NCBI RefSeq assembly: GCF_900111595.1
Contig: NZ_FOHN01000026.1
Coordinates: 1 to 42,978 of the forward strand
Length of the DNA stretch: 42,978 nucleotides
Reading direction: 5' to 3'
From: [Clostridium] polysaccharolyticum
GTDB taxonomy: Bacteria; Bacillota; Clostridia; Lachnospirales; Lachnospiraceae
Made by a program: the position numbers and the translations under genes. This document shows positions 40,734 to 42,978 of this stretch, in pieces (positions within the stretch are counted from its first letter, which is position 1; each line of letters begins with the position of its first letter). The notes below the pieces were generated by a model, which did not search any database, was not told the DNA's origin, and saw nothing but the letters and a program-made list of their open reading frames with translations.

Positions 40734-42660
40734 GGAAATGGGAAACAATAAACCAACTATTAAAAAAGGCAGCCTGAAGCGATTATTTCGCCTGCTTTTC
40801 CATGACTACCCTGGAATGCTTGCAATCACCATTGTCTGCATTATTATCAATGCAATTATTAATGTTCTTCCTGCTGTATACATCAAAACATTGACCGCCT
40901 ATATAGAAGAAGGTTTAAAATCAGATTGGAGCAGTGTTCACGGTAAAATAATATCCACAGTAATGATAATGGTCATTTTCTACATTACCGGCCTTCTCAC
41001 TGCTCTCATTTACAACCTGCTAATGGCTATTATTACGCAAGGTTTCCTGCACAATATGCGAACACGTATGTTTAAAACAATGCAGAACCTTCCAGTCAAA
41101 TATTTTGATACCAACAACCACGGTGATATTATGAGCTACTATACCAACGATACAGATACCCTAAGACAGATGATATCACAAGGCCTTCCACAGATTATCT
41201 CTGCGGCTTTGACTATTGTATCTCTGCTTCTGGTTATGTTTTATTACAGTATCTCTCTTATGCTCGTTGTTTTTATCGGTATCTTTATTATGTTCCGAAT
41301 TACCAAATTCATTGGAGGAAATTCTGTCCGTTTCTTTAAAAAACAGCAGGATTCCGTTGGAAAAGCAGAAGGATATATAGAAGAAATCATGAATGGACAA
41401 AAGGTTGTAAAAGTATTCTGTCACGAACAGGCTGTAGAAGAAGAATTTGACAAAATCAACGAACAGCTTTTCCGGGATTCAGAAAGTGCCAATAAATTTA
41501 GTAATTCCTTCGGTCCGATTATGAATAATGTTGGAAATATATTATATGTACTCACTGCATTTACAGGTGGTATTTTTATTTGTTCGAATCTTAATCTGCC
41601 TAACATTTCATTTGAAAATCTGTTTCATGGAGGCTCCATGATTGCACCGTTGACCATTCCTGTTGTGGCAACCTATTTGGGTATGACAAAACAGTTTACT
41701 GGTACTGTGAATCAGATTTCCCAGCAGATTAATGCCATTACTATGGCAATGGCAGGTGCTGATCGTATCTTCGAACTATTGGATCAGGTTCCCGAAGCAG
41801 ATAATGGATATGTATCTCTAGTAAACTGCAAAGAGGAAGGCGGAAAACTTGTAGAATGTAAAGAACGGACAAATATGTGGGCCTGGAAACATCCTCATGA
41901 AAATAAGACTGTTACGTTTCAGAAAGTGGCTGGTGATGTAGTTCTTCATGATGTAGACTTCGCTTATGAGGAAAATAAACCTGTCCTTAAAAATATTTCC
42001 CTGAATGCAAAGCCTGGGCAAAAAGTCGCTTTTGTTGGTGCCACTGGTGCTGGCAAAACTACCATTACCAACCTGATTAACCGCTTCTACGACATTGCAG
42101 ACGGCAAAATCCGATATGATGGCATTAACATTAACAAAATTAAAAAAGCAGATTTAAGAAGAAGTCTTGGAATCGTATTACAGGATGTGAATTTATTTAC
42201 TGGAACAGTCATGGATAATATCCGGTATGGAAAATTAGATGCTACTGACGATGAATGTATCAAAGCTGCCAAATTAGCCAATGCCCATGATTTTATCTCC
42301 AGATTGCCAGAAGGATATCAGACTATGCTTACTTCTAATGGTGCAAACTTATCACAAGGCCAGCGTCAGCTTATTAGCATTGCCCGTGCTGCAGTTGCTG
42401 ACCCTCCTGTCATGATTCTGGATGAAGCTACTTCTTCTATTGATACCCGTACAGAATTATTAGTACAACGTGGTATGGATGCCTTAATGGAAGGCAGAAC
42501 TGTCTTCGTTATTGCCCATAGGCTCTCTACAGTACAAAATGCCGATGCCATTATGGTACTGGATCATGGAAGCATAATTGAACGAGGCACCCACGACGAA
42601 CTGATTGCACAAAAGGGTGTCTACTATCAATTGTATACAGGTGCTTTTGAATTAGAGTAA
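40726..42660 (+). CDS. Heterodimeric ABC exporter subunit 2 (catalytic half)
   Basis: This 644-residue half-transporter starts at ATG 40726, behind AGGTG, inside the end of subunit 1. After a basic N-terminus come six membrane helices (about 25-330). A segment of about 50 residues, rich in Lys, Glu and Trp (VNCKEEGGKLVECKERTNMW), precedes the nucleotide-binding domain; subunit 1 lacks it. Walker A GATGAGKTT, Q-loop VLQDVNLFTG, Walker B VMILDEATSSID with the catalytic Glu, and switch IAHRLS are all canonical. The signature is altered to LSQGQ. So the working ATP site pairs this Walker A/B with subunit 1's SGGQ, and the other site is inactive, as in known heterodimers. A group II intron abuts its stop codon. 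Confidence 0.93.
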   Translation: MSKEMGNNKPTIKKGSLKRLFRLLFHDYPGMLAITIVCIIINAIINVLPAVYIKTLTAYIEEGLKSDWSSVHGKIISTVMIMVIFYITGLLTALIYNLLMAIITQGFLHNMRTRMFKTMQNLPVKYFDTNNHGDIMSYYTNDTDTLRQMISQGLPQIISAALTIVSLLLVMFYYSISLMLVVFIGIFIMFRITKFIGGNSVRFFKKQQDSVGKAEGYIEEIMNGQKVVKVFCHEQAVEEEFDKINEQLFRDSESANKFSNSFGPIMNNVGNILYVLTAFTGGIFICSNLNLPNISFENLFHGGSMIAPLTIPVVATYLGMTKQFTGTVNQISQQINAITMAMAGADRIFELLDQVPEADNGYVSLVNCKEEGGKLVECKERTNMWAWKHPHENKTVTFQKVAGDVVLHDVDFAYEENKPVLKNISLNAKPGQKVAFVGATGAGKTTITNLINRFYDIADGKIRYDGININKIKKADLRRSLGIVLQDVNLFTGTVMDNIRYGKLDATDDECIKAAKLANAHDFISRLPEGYQTMLTSNGANLSQGQRQLISIARAAVADPPVMILDEATSSIDTRTELLVQRGMDALMEGRTVFVIAHRLSTVQNADAIMVLDHGSIIERGTHDELIAQKGVYYQLYTGAFELE

Positions 42661-42978
42661 ATCGGGTAGGAGGTAGATAATTATCTTATCTACCGACCTC
42701 CCACAGCACCATACGTACGGTTCCGTATACGGCGCTTCTCTAGTTTTCACATATTTTCAAATAAAACTCTGTGAATGTTGGGTATCCAAGTTCGCGGAGT
42801 TTCTTATTCTTAAACGCAGTTTGTAACACAAAATAACCACCGCAATACCAGTTGCCATTTCGCATATTTGCACATATCCATGCTTTTTCTTCCTCCACGC
42901 CTAACTTTTTGAGTTCCTTGAATTTCGTCTTAACCTTCTTCCATTGTTTCCAATAGATTGTCCTTATCTTATGCCTTA
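42661..42978 (-). mobile_element. Group II intron, 3' portion (runs off the right edge)
   Basis: Read on the minus strand, the end of a maturase gene is followed by domain V: a 32-base hairpin (42705-42736) with the AGC triad pairing to GCT, a GAAC loop and a two-base CG bulge. Domain VI then follows (42661-about 42702): GGTAGATAA/TTATCTACC (42675-42697), capped by a five-base loop, on an outer GGGAGG/TCCT-CCC stem with an unpaired A at 42667. That A is seven bases from the 3' end, the branch-point position. The intron ends ...CCCGAT, matching the AY rule, at 42661. The 5' part lies outside the window. Confidence 0.85.
42740..42978 (-). CDS. ltrA: Group II intron reverse transcriptase/maturase, C-terminal part
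   Basis: The 78 visible C-terminal residues end at TAG 42740; the rest lies beyond the right edge. The sequence starts HKIRTIYWKQWKKVKTKFKE, which is the maturase-specific (X/thumb) region of group II intron proteins, followed by KLGVEEEKAWICANMRNGNW and a short tail ending KICEN. In this family the protein folds the intron for splicing and copies it into new sites. The end comes soon after domain X, and I see no HNH zinc-finger endonuclease, so this looks like an endonuclease-less type. It is the coding part of the intron annotated at 42661-42978. The symbol is used in the family sense. Confidence 0.85.
   Translation of the reverse strand, partial: RHKIRTIYWKQWKKVKTKFKELKKLGVEEEKAWICANMRNGNWYCGGYFVLQTAFKNKKLRELGYPTFTEFYLKICEN

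Overview
The window is AT-rich, densely coded bacterial DNA of a Bacillota type, most like the Lachnospiraceae. Pointers are strong GGAGG ribosome-binding sites, TTG and GTG starts, clean sigma-A promoters, DUF1836 and DUF5050 proteins, a folB-folK fusion, a fused chorismate mutase/prephenate dehydratase, and secreted GH5 and CE4 enzymes with Pro/Ser/Ala linkers and carbohydrate-binding modules. The family is an inference from gene content; no rRNA is present.

Region 1 (about 1-12,140) is accessory. It is the wreck of a phage- or ICE-type replication module: a DUF2800 gene without its 5' end, an intact DUF2815 gene, a small membrane protein, and a family-A DNA polymerase with its centre deleted. 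Next, on the minus strand, comes a compact six-gene defence cassette. It holds the third component, middle component and DUF2326 ATPase of an ABC-three-component (ABC-3C) system, then an XRE regulator, then an AvaI/BsoBI-type restriction enzyme and its methyltransferase. A plus-strand gene of the mobile module follows, behind a long leader in which two copies of a GGAGG sequence can compete for one anti-SD strand. Last is a two-gene minus-strand operon of unknown function. Its first protein shares its N-terminal ~146 residues (about half identical by eye) with the ABC-3C third component, and the two operons share an upstream 21-bp motif. This operon is the best candidate for an undescribed system. 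The accessory region stops just past the 3' end of rlmD.

Region 2 (12,145-18,107) is core: rlmD, a PHP phosphatase, a TrpR/YerC-type regulator flanked by a 12-bp inverted repeat, a DUF1836 regulator, and the helicase pcrA. Region 3 (18,084-25,332) holds a headless secreted-protein remnant, a GH5-CBM3 glycanase, a small acidic membrane protein, a CE4 deacetylase with ricin-type and CBM2 modules, an orphan substrate-binding lipoprotein, and a tRNA-dihydrouridine synthase.

Region 4 (25,611-36,933) is core metabolism and envelope: an HtrA protease, pheA, a DUF5050 protein, the folate operon folE-HD-folP-folBK, folC behind an RlmI-like methyltransferase, and a membrane-anchored beta-propeller protein. 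Region 5 (36,934-42,978) has a probable structured small RNA with its own promoter and terminator, a LytTR response regulator without a kinase, a superoxide reductase lacking the rubredoxin-like centre, and a heterodimeric ABC exporter. At the right edge is the 3' end of a group II intron: its maturase C-terminus, domain V, and domain VI with a bulged A. The intron ends exactly at the exporter's stop codon. I saw no tRNA, rRNA or CRISPR array.
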